A stretch of DNA of 17,921 nucleotides from Desulfobulbus sp. (GCA_030600525.1 JAUVLX010000027.1:1-17921); one strand, 5' to 3'; shown: positions 1 to 8,049, counted from the first letter of the stretch. Notes: generated by a model not told the origin, from the sequence alone. Program-made: numbers and translations.

Positions 1-2
1 CG

Positions 3-278
3 ATTTTTGCCTATGTTACCCTGATGTCGTGGGCTGAAGAAAGTGATGAACTGTTGGCAGAAATGCGCAAACATGTACGTGCCGAAATCGGACCAATCGC
101 TACCCCGGAGGCCATACAATGGGCACCAGGTTTACCGAAGACCCGTTCCGGAAAGATTATGCGTCGCATTCTACGCAAAATTGCTGCCAATGATTTCAAA
201 GATTTTGGTGATACTTCGACCCTGGCTGATCCTTCAGTGGTCGATCAGCTCGTTGACGGTAAGAAGAAACTGGGCTAA
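3..278 (+). CDS. acs: Acetyl-CoA synthetase (AMP-forming), C-terminal end only
   Basis: This is the last ~91 codons of acetate:CoA ligase, which activates acetate with ATP and CoA through an acetyl-AMP intermediate in the cytoplasm. The reading frame is open to the left edge, so the gene starts outside the window. The visible part begins IFAYVTL and is the mobile C-terminal domain. It carries the family signature PKTRSGKIMRRILRKIA; the Lys of SGK (nt 153-155) is the catalytic lysine that protein acetyltransferases modify in Acs of other bacteria. GDTSTLADP, also typical of Acs, follows. A strong terminator lies 68 bp after the stop, so acs ends its transcript here. The downstream DUF294 and exonuclease genes are frequent neighbours of acs in proteobacteria, which supports the Acs call over other acyl-CoA ligases. 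Confidence 0.95.
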   Translation: MFAYVTLMSWAEESDELLAEMRKHVRAEIGPIATPEAIQWAPGLPKTRSGKIMRRILRKIAANDFKDFGDTSTLADPSVVDQLVDGKKKLG

Positions 279-345
279 TTATAGAAGAAGAGCAGTTTCT
301 TCGTGCCATTTGCTACACTTTACTGGCATGACAATGATGTATATT

Positions 346-384
346 CAGGCAGGATACTTCGGTATCCTGCCTGTATTGTTTTTT
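346..384 (+). terminator. Rho-independent terminator of acs
   Basis: A perfect 12-bp stem is formed by CAGGCAGGATAC (346-357) and GTATCCTGCCTG (362-373), closed by the very stable tetraloop TTCG (358-361). It is followed by TATTG and a run of six T. Spacing from the acs stop codon is 67 nt. This is a textbook intrinsic terminator. Confidence 0.92.
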
Positions 385-520
385 ATAAAGGGTGTTGCAA
401 AGTGGTTACAAATATTTCAGAAAATCAACAAGTTAAGCTCAAGAATCCAGGGGGCGGTTTCAGGGGGTAACGTCTTGATTTTACGATATAAACAACCAAC
501 CTTTGCAACACCCTTTTATA
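383..520. mobile_element. 128-bp palindromic MITE-like element with terminal inverted repeats
   Basis: The ends AAGGGTGTTGCAAAG (388-402) and CTTTGCAACACCCTT (501-515) are perfect inverted repeats of 15 bp. They are flanked on both sides by the direct repeat TTATA (383-387 and 516-520), as expected of a target-site duplication. Inside, the arms keep pairing with gaps: AAAATCAA at 421-428 against TTGATTTT at 475-482, and GTTA at 432-435 against TAAC at 468-471. The arms are therefore about 48 bp around a G-rich 32-nt centre. No credible protein is encoded, so it would be non-autonomous. The TGTTGCAAAG core resembles the ends of IS6-family elements, but those make 8-bp duplications, so the family is not assigned. 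It sits directly behind the acs terminator, a typical safe insertion site. It could instead be a plain structured intergenic repeat. Confidence 0.55.
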
Positions 521-614
521 GCCACAGTATTAAATTTTCGTTCTTTTATCGATTTTTTTTGCTAGCCGTGAGAGACTGTATTAAATCGGTATAGCCATTA
601 TGGACAGGGGGAAT

Positions 615-2549
615 ATGGCAAATAACGGGCAGGCACCTTCAGCACCTGATGTGATTGTCGATTTTCTTGGGAATATCATGCCGTTTAAAGAGCTTGATTT
701 GCAGCTTCTCAAAGATGTTGCCCGGCATGTACGAGTCGACTTTTTTCCAAAGGGAACATGGTTGTTTACTATGGGGGAAACTGAAGTCCGATTTCTTTAC
801 CTTATCCAGCAGGGCGGAGTGAAGTCGTTTTTGGCTGATGATGAGGGAAATATTACACTGAAGGATTATCGTGGTGAAGGCGAATACATAGGGGCTCTTG
901 GTATAATACGAGGGACTGTGGCCAATATGAACGTGGAAACAGTGGAAGATACCTTTTGTTTTTTGTTGCCAAGAGACATCTTTCTTGACTTGATCACCTC
1001 GCAACCTGGCTTTGCCCAATATTATTTAAAAAGTTTTTCTGAAAAGGTTGTCTCTACTGCATATACAGAATTACGGAAACATCGGATCGAAAGACGTAGC
1101 GACGAAGACCTCTACCTCTTTTCCATCAAAGTAGCTGATATCATAGGGCGTACGCTTCGCAAGATATCTGTTGGGTCGTCGGTACAGGATGCAGCAAAAA
1201 TGATGATGCGTTTCAGTGTCGGCTCGCTGCTACTTTATGAGGAAAATGAGGATAATATTGTCGGTATCATTACTGATAAGGATCTCCGTAATAAGGTTGT
1301 GGCCACCGGGATGGATATGGCAACATCGGTAAGGGGAATTATGACATCTCCTGTCACCGCTATCAGTTCCCAAACTGTTTGTTTTGATGCACTGATTAAA
1401 ATGATGTCCCACGGAATTCATCATCTGGCGGTGGAGGAAAATGGGAAAATTTTAGGGGTAATTACCTCTCATGATGTCATGTTACTCCAGGGGAATTCTC
1501 CCTATCTGTTGTTTAAAGAGATCAGTACCCAGCATTCCTTCCCAGCTTTATATTCCTTGGCACAAAAAATTCCAGGTGTTGTGCGTAATCTCATAAATGA
1601 AGGGGCAAAAGCCGGTAATATTGCCCAGATGGTAGCGCTTTTAAACGACCGGGTGCTGGCACAACTCTTACAAGCTGTTGAGCAAGAGCTAGGTCGTCCC
1701 CCGGTCCCTTACTGCTGGCTGTTGCTGGGTTGTGAGGGGCGAAAAGAACTAACGTTTAAGACTGGTCAGGAGAACGCACTGGTATATGCTGATCCAGAAG
1801 ACGAATGCCAGCAACAGGCAGCCTCAGTATATTTTAAGGAATTGAGCGAGAGAACAAGCAACCATCTGGCGAATTGCGGGTATCCGGTCGCTAAAGAGCA
1901 GGTCATGGCAAGCGATTCCCAGTGGTGCCAGCCATTGCGTGTCTGGAAAGGTAATTATGCTGCATGGCTTAAAGGTGAGACTGTTGCAGGCGTGATTTTT
2001 TGTGGGAAGTTTTTTGATATCCGGTGCGGATATGGACATGAACCACTTTTGGAAGAAATACGCACCAAAATTGTCAAGGATGCCAGAAAGTATCAGGGAT
2101 ATCTGGCATCTGTTGTGGATGATTGTATTACCAGGCGGGCACCGCTTGCTGTTTATAGAGACGTTCTTGTTGGGGAGGACGGCAAACAGGAAAGCCTTTT
2201 TGATATAAAAGAACAAGGTCTGGCACCTTATATTAGCTTTGCGAGAATTTTGGCTCTACATTATGGTGTCAGAGAGACCAATACCCTAGCCCGACTTACA
2301 ATTCTTGCAAAAGAAGAACGTCTTGACAGCGAGTTGGCCGGTAAGGTCCAAGAGGCCTGTGAGATCCAGATGCATATACAGCTTATCCATCAACTCCATC
2401 AGTTTGAGGTTGGAACCCTGCCGGATAGCTTTATTATTCTTGGTAAACTTTCCGAGCTGGAGAAGAAAATGTTACGGGATGGATTTGAACTGGTTGGCGA
2501 ATTAAATGATGTGTTGAAGTCCCTGGCCGTGGGCACCTTAGAAAGGTAA
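615..2549 (+). CDS. CNB-CBS-CBS-DUF294 protein (GlnD-like nucleotidyltransferase fold)
   Basis: Predicted soluble signalling protein of 644 residues from the ATG at 615. That start has AGGGGG three bases upstream; an in-frame ATG at 600 adds five residues but lacks a ribosome binding site. Domain order: cyclic-nucleotide-binding-like domain (about 15-140), two CBS domains (about 180-230 and 240-293), the DUF294 nucleotidyltransferase-like domain starting at LLLGCEGRKE (near 370), then its helical C-terminal domain with the FFDIRCGYG stretch. Two odd points: the usual TDQDN metal-binding motif of DUF294 reads TGQEN (383-387), and the cyclic-nucleotide cassette lacks the Glu and Arg that contact cAMP in CRP (Ala94 and Asn104 align there). 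It may therefore sense or scaffold rather than catalyse. The neighbours acs and a DnaQ-like exonuclease match the common COG2905/exonuclease pairing near acetate genes. The true substrate is unknown. Confidence 0.9.
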   Translation: MANNGQAPSAPDVIVDFLGNIMPFKELDLQLLKDVARHVRVDFFPKGTWLFTMGETEVRFLYLIQQGGVKSFLADDEGNITLKDYRGEGEYIGALGIIRGTVANMNVETVEDTFCFLLPRDIFLDLITSQPGFAQYYLKSFSEKVVSTAYTELRKHRIERRSDEDLYLFSIKVADIIGRTLRKISVGSSVQDAAKMMMRFSVGSLLLYEENEDNIVGIITDKDLRNKVVATGMDMATSVRGIMTSPVTAISSQTVCFDALIKMMSHGIHHLAVEENGKILGVITSHDVMLLQGNSPYLLFKEISTQHSFPALYSLAQKIPGVVRNLINEGAKAGNIAQMVALLNDRVLAQLLQAVEQELGRPPVPYCWLLLGCEGRKELTFKTGQENALVYADPEDECQQQAASVYFKELSERTSNHLANCGYPVAKEQVMASDSQWCQPLRVWKGNYAAWLKGETVAGVIFCGKFFDIRCGYGHEPLLEEIRTKIVKDARKYQGYLASVVDDCITRRAPLAVYRDVLVGEDGKQESLFDIKEQGLAPYISFARILALHYGVRETNTLARLTILAKEERLDSELAGKVQEACEIQMHIQLIHQLHQFEVGTLPDSFIILGKLSELEKKMLRDGFELVGELNDVLKSLAVGTLER

Positions 2550-2555
2550 CGGTAG

Positions 2556-3269
2556 ATGATGCGCTCTCTTTTTCGGTGGTTGAGAAATCCTGATCCGCTC
2601 CTTGTGCAGAATGAGGAACGGTTTAAACAACTGGACTTTCGACTGCCTCTGCCTGATTATGACTATGTGGTGTGTGATACGGAATTAACTGGGCTGCATA
2701 AGCGTAAAGATGAAATTATTTCCATTGGTGCTGTCCGAATTTCCGGGTTACAGATTGAACTTTGTAACACCTTTCATACTCTGGTTCGTCCCGTGAAACT
2801 TGATGCTAATCAGGCGACATTTGTCCATCGAATTACTCCGGAGCAGCTCAGGGGGGCTCCCTGTATGGAGGAGGTTCTGCCTCGGTTTGTTGAGTATTGC
2901 TCGGGGGCGCTCTTGGTGGGGCATTGCATTAGCTTAGATCTTCATTTTTTGAACCTTGCAATCCGGAAAAATCTTGGAGGTATCCTGACCAATCCTTGTG
3001 TTGATACCATGACAATGGCTCGTCTTTACAAAGAACTTGCCGGGAAAAAAGGAGTTCGTTTTGCCAGCAACCCTGGTTCTCTGGTGCTTGATGACTTAAC
3101 AACAGAGTTTAAACTACCCCGTTTTAAGCCCCATGATGCGTTAGAAGATGCACTGCAGACCGCCTACCTTTTCCTTTTTTTGGCCAAAAAATTAAAGAGC
3201 TTGGGAGTTCGGACTTTGGAGGATATTCGTCAGCTAGGACGCAAAAAGAGTGAGGAACGACTTTTTTGA
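2556..3269 (+). CDS. DnaQ-like DEDDh 3'-5' exonuclease
   Basis: A 237-residue exonuclease-fold protein of the DNA polymerase III epsilon superfamily. All five catalytic residues are visible: Asp41 and Glu43 in DTELTGL (Exo I), Asp128 in VGHCISLDLHFL (Exo II), and His193 and Asp198 in KPHDALEDA (Exo III, DEDDh type). It should hydrolyse nucleotides from the 3' end of DNA or RNA using two metal ions. The N-terminal ~35 residues (MMRSLFRWLRNPDP...) form an extension ahead of the domain seen in the DUF294-linked subgroup. The gene starts 6 bp after the upstream DUF294 gene, so the two form an operon. A replicative role as the polymerase III epsilon subunit is unlikely in this context; a role tied to the nucleotidyltransferase-like partner is more plausible but unproven. 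The ATG at 2559 is an equally possible start. Confidence 0.9.
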   Translation: MMRSLFRWLRNPDPLLVQNEERFKQLDFRLPLPDYDYVVCDTELTGLHKRKDEIISIGAVRISGLQIELCNTFHTLVRPVKLDANQATFVHRITPEQLRGAPCMEEVLPRFVEYCSGALLVGHCISLDLHFLNLAIRKNLGGILTNPCVDTMTMARLYKELAGKKGVRFASNPGSLVLDDLTTEFKLPRFKPHDALEDALQTAYLFLFLAKKLKSLGVRTLEDIRQLGRKKSEERLF

Positions 3270-3321
3270 CTGTAGCTGTTGTGTGAAAAACTGAGGCAGT
3301 GGTCGGCAGAGGTATTGGAAA

Positions 3322-3432
3322 ATGAAAATCACCCTGTGTGCGATTGTTTTTTTATTTGCATTGTTGCCGTTGATGTATAAGATTAGCGCCTGGACTTTTG
3401 TAGCCATCGTCAGTAACCTGCAGAGACAATGA
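3322..3432 (+). CDS. Possible small hydrophobic peptide (36 aa)
   Basis: An open frame from ATG 3322 to TGA 3430-3432 encodes a 36-residue peptide beginning MKITLCAIVFLFALLP and ending SNLQRQ. It has a Lys close to the N-terminus and a long hydrophobic stretch, the profile of a single membrane-spanning peptide or an uncleaved signal sequence. AGAGG (3308-3312) lies nine bases ahead of the ATG at a workable distance. It occupies the gap between the exonuclease gene and alaS. The family is not recognised, and chance cannot be excluded at this size. Confidence 0.3.
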   Translation: MKITLCAIVFLFALLPLMYKISAWTFVAIVSNLQRQ

Positions 3433-3490
3433 ATTTTGCTTTGAGATTGTATATCTTGAGTACCCATTAACACAAAACATATTTGCAAAG

Positions 3491-6136
3491 ATGACCGGTA
3501 AAGAAATTAGAAAACGTTTTCTTGAGTATTTTGAACGGCACGGACATACCCGGGTGAAATCTTCTTCTCTGGTGCCCCATGATGATCCGACCCTTCTCTT
3601 TGTTAATTCCGGAATGGTACAGTTCAAAAAGGTGTTTATGGGGGAAGATCAACGGCCATACTCTCGTGCAACTACTGCCCAGGCAAGTGTTCGAGCCGGA
3701 GGAAAGCATAATGATCTTGAAAATGTAGGATATACAGCCCGTCACCATACCTTTTTTGAAATGTTAGGTAACTTTTCCTTTGGTGATTATTTCAAGAAGG
3801 AAGCCATTGGTTTTGCCTGGGAATTTTTGACCGTCGAACTCGGCCTGGATCCTCAGAAACTTTGGGTTTCCATCTATGACGATGATGACGAAGCAGACGA
3901 GTTGTGGAAGCAAGTAAAAACCTTGCCGCCGGGAAGAATCGTACGCATGGGTGAAGAAGAGAATTTTTGGGCCATGGGCGATACCGGACCGTGCGGCCCT
4001 TGTTCTGAAATTCATATTGACCAGGGAGCAGAAGCTGGCTGTGGCCGTCCTGATTGTAAACTGGGCTGTGACTGTGATCGTTTTCTGGAGTTGTGGAACC
4101 TGGTTTTTATGCAGTTTTACCGAGATGAGAACGGCAAAATGACGCCGTTGCCAAGTCCGTCTATTGACACAGGTATGGGGCTTGAGCGAGTGGCAGCTGT
4201 TTTACAGGGAAAACAAAATAATTTTGATTGTGATCTTTTTACTCCGATTATTGGGCATATTTCCCGGTTGGCCGGTAAAAAATATCATGACAATAAGAGT
4301 GACGATGTATCTTTGCGTGTTATTGCGGATCATGCAAGGGCAACCACTTTCCTTGTGGGTGACGGGGTGTTGCCGTCCAATGAAGGGCGTGGGTATGTCC
4401 TGCGCCGAATCATGCGTCGGGCCATCCGCTATGGCAGGGCTTTAGGCTTGGAATCGTTTTTTCCAGGGGTTTGTGCGCTTGTCACTGAGACAATGGTCGA
4501 GGCCTATCCGCACCTTGATGACACCAAGGATTTGCTGGCCAAGGTTGTTGCCAACGAGGAACAACGTTTTGGCATGACACTGGATAGAGGTCTGCAGAAG
4601 CTTGATGAAGAAATACAGCGCTTACAAGCAGAGTCTGGAGATTCGGCTTTTATAGATGGTGCTTTTATTTTCAAGTTGTATGACACCTATGGGTTTCCGG
4701 TCGATATTGTCCGTGATGCAGCCATAGAGCGTGGCGTAGCTTTTGATGAGCCGGGCTTTACCCAAGCCATGGAGCAGCAGCGCGAACAGTCAAGGAAGTC
4801 TTGGAAGGGCTGTGACGTGGATCACCTTGATAAAGGCGTCTTGAACCTGGTGAACCAGGGAAAGCGTACTGATTTTACAGGTTATTTTTCTACTACAAGC
4901 GATTCTGTGGTTGACGGAATCATTGATCAGGAAGGGGGATTGGTTGAAAGCGGGAAAGCTGGAGCGCAATTGCAGGTTTTTTGCCGACAGACACCATTTT
5001 ATGCCGAATCTGGTGGTCAGGTTGGGGATCAAGGGGAAATTTCCTGGCCGGGAGGCCTCTTTCAGGTGACCCAGACACTGTCGCCTGTCGAGGGGATTAT
5101 CCTTCATCACGGTGAGGTTGTTGAAGGAACACTTGAGCAAGGGCAGCAGGTTAATCTTCAGGTTGCGGAGCGTCGCGCAGATATTGCCTCGAACCATACA
5201 TCCACCCATCTCTTACATGCGGCTTTAAAACAGGTCTTGGGCGAACATGTAAAGCAGGCTGGTTCGTTGGTAGACAGTAAACGGTTACGTTTTGATTTTA
5301 CCCATTTCTCTCCAGTTTCTCCTGAAGAAATTGTGAAGGTAGAAAAAATAGTTAATGCTAAAGTTCGGCAGAATATCCCCGTGTCTTCGGCTGTCCTTGA
5401 TAGGGAAGAAGCCATTGAAGGTGGTGCGACAGCGCTTTTTGGTGAAAAATACGGTGATGATGTCCGGGTAGTAACCATCGGTGATTTCAGTAAGGAACTC
5501 TGTGGGGGAACACATACCGGTGCAACCGGCGATGTAGGTTTGTTTAAGGTGGCTCATGAAACGGGCATTGCTGCAGGAGTACGTCGTATTGAGGCTGTTA
5601 CGGGCAGGCAAGCCATGGAATGGCTCCACAAGTTTGAACAGGACGCGACCGAGCTGTGTAAGACCGTGGGGACTCCACTGGAGAGAGCTGCTGAAAAGGT
5701 GCTTAATTTGCAGAAGCGGCAAAAAACACTGGAAAAGGAACTTGCGGTAGTCACTGCCACAATGACACTTTCTAACCTGGACCAACTGCTTGCCGGTGCG
5801 ATCGAAGTGAACGGGGTACAGGTCGTTGCCTGTACGGTGAAGCTGAATTCCCCCAAAACACTACGCGAAATAGGTGATAAGGTCAGAGATAAGATGCAGA
5901 CCGGGATTGCTGTGCTTGGCGGAGAATTTGGTGGAAAAGCGGCTTTGCTGGCTGTGGTGAGCAAAGATTTGACAGGCAGGATAAAGGCTGGCGACATTGT
6001 TAATAAAGTTGCCGTTATTGTTGGCGGGAAAGGCGGTGGTCGACCAGACATGGCCCAGGCTGGTGGTAGCATGCCAGACAAACTCGAGGAGGCAGTTAGC
6101 AAGGTGCCTGCTGTCATTGAGGAGCTGCTCAAGTAA
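3491..6136 (+). CDS. alaS: Alanyl-tRNA synthetase
   Basis: Full-length cytoplasmic class II aminoacyl-tRNA synthetase (881 residues; E. coli has 876) that charges tRNA-Ala. The catalytic core starts right at the N-terminus (MTGKEIRKRFLEYF, then the RAGGKHNDLENVG and FFEMLGNFSFGDYFK motifs), which fixes the ATG at 3491 even though its ribosome binding site is weak. The editing domain carries the zinc and deacylation ligands His569 and His573 (HTSTH) and Cys671 and His675 (CGGTH), matching E. coli H564/H568/C666/H670 with a constant offset of five. A Cys-rich insert (GCGRPDCKLGCDCD, about residues 188-201) precedes the LELWNLVFMQF motif. The C-terminal oligomerisation domain ends in the glycine-rich GGKGGGRPDMAQAGG. 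The gene stands alone, followed by a terminator. Confidence 0.98.
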   Translation: MTGKEIRKRFLEYFERHGHTRVKSSSLVPHDDPTLLFVNSGMVQFKKVFMGEDQRPYSRATTAQASVRAGGKHNDLENVGYTARHHTFFEMLGNFSFGDYFKKEAIGFAWEFLTVELGLDPQKLWVSIYDDDDEADELWKQVKTLPPGRIVRMGEEENFWAMGDTGPCGPCSEIHIDQGAEAGCGRPDCKLGCDCDRFLELWNLVFMQFYRDENGKMTPLPSPSIDTGMGLERVAAVLQGKQNNFDCDLFTPIIGHISRLAGKKYHDNKSDDVSLRVIADHARATTFLVGDGVLPSNEGRGYVLRRIMRRAIRYGRALGLESFFPGVCALVTETMVEAYPHLDDTKDLLAKVVANEEQRFGMTLDRGLQKLDEEIQRLQAESGDSAFIDGAFIFKLYDTYGFPVDIVRDAAIERGVAFDEPGFTQAMEQQREQSRKSWKGCDVDHLDKGVLNLVNQGKRTDFTGYFSTTSDSVVDGIIDQEGGLVESGKAGAQLQVFCRQTPFYAESGGQVGDQGEISWPGGLFQVTQTLSPVEGIILHHGEVVEGTLEQGQQVNLQVAERRADIASNHTSTHLLHAALKQVLGEHVKQAGSLVDSKRLRFDFTHFSPVSPEEIVKVEKIVNAKVRQNIPVSSAVLDREEAIEGGATALFGEKYGDDVRVVTIGDFSKELCGGTHTGATGDVGLFKVAHETGIAAGVRRIEAVTGRQAMEWLHKFEQDATELCKTVGTPLERAAEKVLNLQKRQKTLEKELAVVTATMTLSNLDQLLAGAIEVNGVQVVACTVKLNSPKTLREIGDKVRDKMQTGIAVLGGEFGGKAALLAVVSKDLTGRIKAGDIVNKVAVIVGGKGGGRPDMAQAGGSMPDKLEEAVSKVPAVIEELLK

Positions 6137-6182
6137 GCTGCAGACAATTAGCTATAATAATAAGATTTTGTTAAACGCTGGT

Positions 6183-6218
6183 AAACGCATATGCGACTGA
6201 GGTCGTATATGCGTTTTT
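6183..6218 (+). terminator. Rho-independent terminator after alaS
   Basis: A 15-bp stem pairs 6183-6197 (AAACGCATATGCGAC) with 6202-6216 (GTCGTATATGCGTTT), with one G-U pair and a TGAG loop, ending in a five-T run (6214-6218). It lies 46 bp after the alaS stop and separates alaS from the fatty-acid/olefin locus, implying that the locus has its own promoter. Confidence 0.85.
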
Positions 6219-6262
6219 CGCATAAACCATAACTCGGATTCTGCCTCACTTTTATAAAAGTC

Positions 6263-7537
6263 ATGCAGCATCGAAATAATAGTAAGCCAATGCAACAGTC
6301 TGATTCACAACGTATTGTCATCACCGGCGTGGGGCTTACCGCCCCCGGTGCATCATCGCTCGATCAGTTTAGAGCTAATCTTCTTGCCGGCAAAAGCGGC
6401 ATAACAACTTTGGATCTTCGATATATGGGGGTCCACCCTGCCGGTATTTGTACGTTTGATGAGACAAAGTACCGTAAAAAAAAGGAAAACAAGCGCGGAA
6501 GCCGTGCCGGCTGTATTTCTGTGTACTGCGCTAATGAGGCTTTGGGAGACGCAGGGATAACCTTTGATGAGTATGATCGCAGTGCAACCGGAGTCTATTT
6601 AGGTCTTACTGAACATGGGACGGTGGAAACGGAAAACGAGGTCTATAATATAAGCAAGTTTGATTATAATGTGGATTATTGGACCCATCATCATAATCCA
6701 CGAACCGTCCTTAATAATCCTGCCGGTGAGATTACGATGAATCTTGGCATTACCGGTCCCCATTATACCATTGGTGCTGCCTGTGCAGCAGGAAATGCAG
6801 CCCTTATCCAGGGGGCTCAGATGTTGAGATTGGGAGAGGTTGATCTTGCTCTTTGCGGTGGGATCTCAGAGTGTACGGGCTCTTTTGGCATTTTCGCCTC
6901 TTTTAAGTCCCAGGGAGCTCTGGCGGAGCATCCCGACCCGATTCGTGCCAGCCGCCCATTTGACATGGAGAGAAACGGGATAGTTATTTCAGAAGGAGGG
7001 TGTGTCTTTACCCTGGAAAGACTCGACAATGCGTTGAAAAGAGGGGCGAAAATTTATGGTGAACTCGCAGGGTATGCCATAAATTCCGATGCCAGAGACT
7101 TTGTTCTGCCGTATGGTCCCCGGCAGCAGCAGTGTATGGAAATGGCCCTTAAACGCGCAGGGATGGATGCTAGTGATATTACGATCGTCAATACCCACGC
7201 GACTGGCACACGCCAGGGAGATGTAGAAGAGTGCTCGGCTATCAGAAAGACTTTTGCTGGCTGTACCTCTACCTATATAAATAATACCAAGTCCAGTATC
7301 GGGCATGCGATGGGCGCAGCTGGTGTACTTGAGCTTGCCGGCAACCTTCCTTCTTTTACCGATAATTACGTGCATCCGACCATCAATATTGACCAACTAG
7401 ATCCCGATTGTGCCATGCAAGGGTTGGTGAGTGGCGAACCGCACAAACTTTCTCGTGTCGATGCTGTACTGAACAACTCATTTGGCATGTTGGGGATAAA
7501 TTCAGTGGTAGTTGTCAAGAGTTTTGTGGCGAGCTGA
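6263..7537 (+). CDS. FabF-like beta-ketoacyl-ACP synthase (divergent)
   Basis: Predicted decarboxylating condensing enzyme (424 residues) that would extend an acyl chain with malonyl-ACP. The Cys-His-His triad is intact: Cys174 in GAACAAGN, His312 in NTHATGT and His348 in TKSSIGH, so it is not a chain-length-factor type lacking the cysteine. Several otherwise conserved FabF stretches are altered: GEGAG becomes SEGGC (244-248), and the gating-loop motif NSFGFGGTN becomes NSFGMLGIN (405-413). This suggests a specialised substrate and not the housekeeping FabF. Two starts are possible, ATG 6263 and ATG 6290; neither has a clear Shine-Dalgarno, and the core begins at QRIVITGVG (residue 16). It is the first gene after the alaS terminator and heads the ACP-flavoprotein-FabG-FabZ-FabI-ole series. 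No partner KS, acyltransferase or CLF is present. Confidence 0.92.
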   Translation: MQHRNNSKPMQQSDSQRIVITGVGLTAPGASSLDQFRANLLAGKSGITTLDLRYMGVHPAGICTFDETKYRKKKENKRGSRAGCISVYCANEALGDAGITFDEYDRSATGVYLGLTEHGTVETENEVYNISKFDYNVDYWTHHHNPRTVLNNPAGEITMNLGITGPHYTIGAACAAGNAALIQGAQMLRLGEVDLALCGGISECTGSFGIFASFKSQGALAEHPDPIRASRPFDMERNGIVISEGGCVFTLERLDNALKRGAKIYGELAGYAINSDARDFVLPYGPRQQQCMEMALKRAGMDASDITIVNTHATGTRQGDVEECSAIRKTFAGCTSTYINNTKSSIGHAMGAAGVLELAGNLPSFTDNYVHPTINIDQLDPDCAMQGLVSGEPHKLSRVDAVLNNSFGMLGINSVVVVKSFVAS

Positions 7538-7722
7538 GGTGTTTCATGGTATGTTTTTCCGTTTTGTCCCTCGCCTGATTAATATGGGTAAGGACAGGGA
7601 AGAGCTATCAGTCTGGTCGTAGATTAATCGCAGGCTATTTAGCTGGTTTCCATATAATGAATACGACTCTTGGCTGAAGGGCTGCTGTTTGAAGAGTTTT
7701 CAATAAGCAACGGGGATGGAGT

Positions 7723-7974
7723 ATGACTCGGGAAGAAATCAAGGATGTAATCCTTGAAATAATAGAAGATATTGACGAAGACGCAGAATTTGATAACCTC
7801 GACGCAGACGCGCCGTTACGTGATCAGCTTGATTTGGACTCAATGGACTTTTTGGATATTGTTATGGAACTGCGAAAGCGTTATCAGCTGCAGATTCCCG
7901 AGGACGAATATCCGGAATTGGCAAGTTTGACCAGTTGTGTTAACTACTTGGAGCCAAAGCTGAAAGACGCCTGA
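7723..7974 (+). CDS. Acyl carrier protein
   Basis: Small acidic carrier protein (83 residues) that would hold growing acyl chains as a phosphopantetheine thioester. The attachment serine is Ser40 in LDLDSMDFLD, the expected DS(L/M) motif at the start of helix II. Charge is strongly acidic in the first 45 residues (IIEDIDEDAEFDNLDADA). The ATG at 7723 has GGGGA seven bases upstream and GGAG one base upstream. It is unlike the housekeeping AcpP (DSLDTVE), fitting a dedicated carrier for the surrounding enzymes. A 185-bp gap separates it from the ketosynthase gene; no recognisable gene lies in that gap, only a TATAAT hexamer (7653-7658) without a convincing -35. No phosphopantetheinyl transferase is in the window, so a host enzyme must activate it. 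Confidence 0.92.
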   Translation: MTREEIKDVILEIIEDIDEDAEFDNLDADAPLRDQLDLDSMDFLDIVMELRKRYQLQIPEDEYPELASLTSCVNYLEPKLKDA

Positions 7975-8049
7975 ACTTGAGCAGGCAGGGTTGCGTCGGC
8001 ATTGCTGCCCCTTAATCCTGCCCTTACTTTCCTTCCCACTTTTTTCTCT

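Noticed and set aside
324..339. Sigma-54-like TGGCATG after acs
   Set aside because: The -12 TTGC element is missing at the right distance and the site lies ahead of a terminator.
43..594. 183-codon + frame across the acs end, terminator and palindrome
   Set aside because: It overlaps acs in another frame, runs through a strong terminator and an inverted-repeat element, and its translation has no recognisable domain.
5554..6147. 197-codon antisense frame within alaS
   Set aside because: Low-complexity Ser/Thr/Ala-rich translation opposite a conserved gene; a shadow of alaS codon usage.
6253..6258. TATAAA as a promoter -10 just upstream of the ketosynthase ATG
   Set aside because: No matching -35 at 16-18 bp, and transcription would start at or inside the ATG. 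A leaderless transcript is possible but unsupported.
7653..7658. Consensus -10 hexamer TATAAT ahead of the ACP gene
   Set aside because: The -35 region at normal spacing (around GCAGGC) does not match TTGACA and there is no extended -10 TG; in AT-rich sequence this can be chance.
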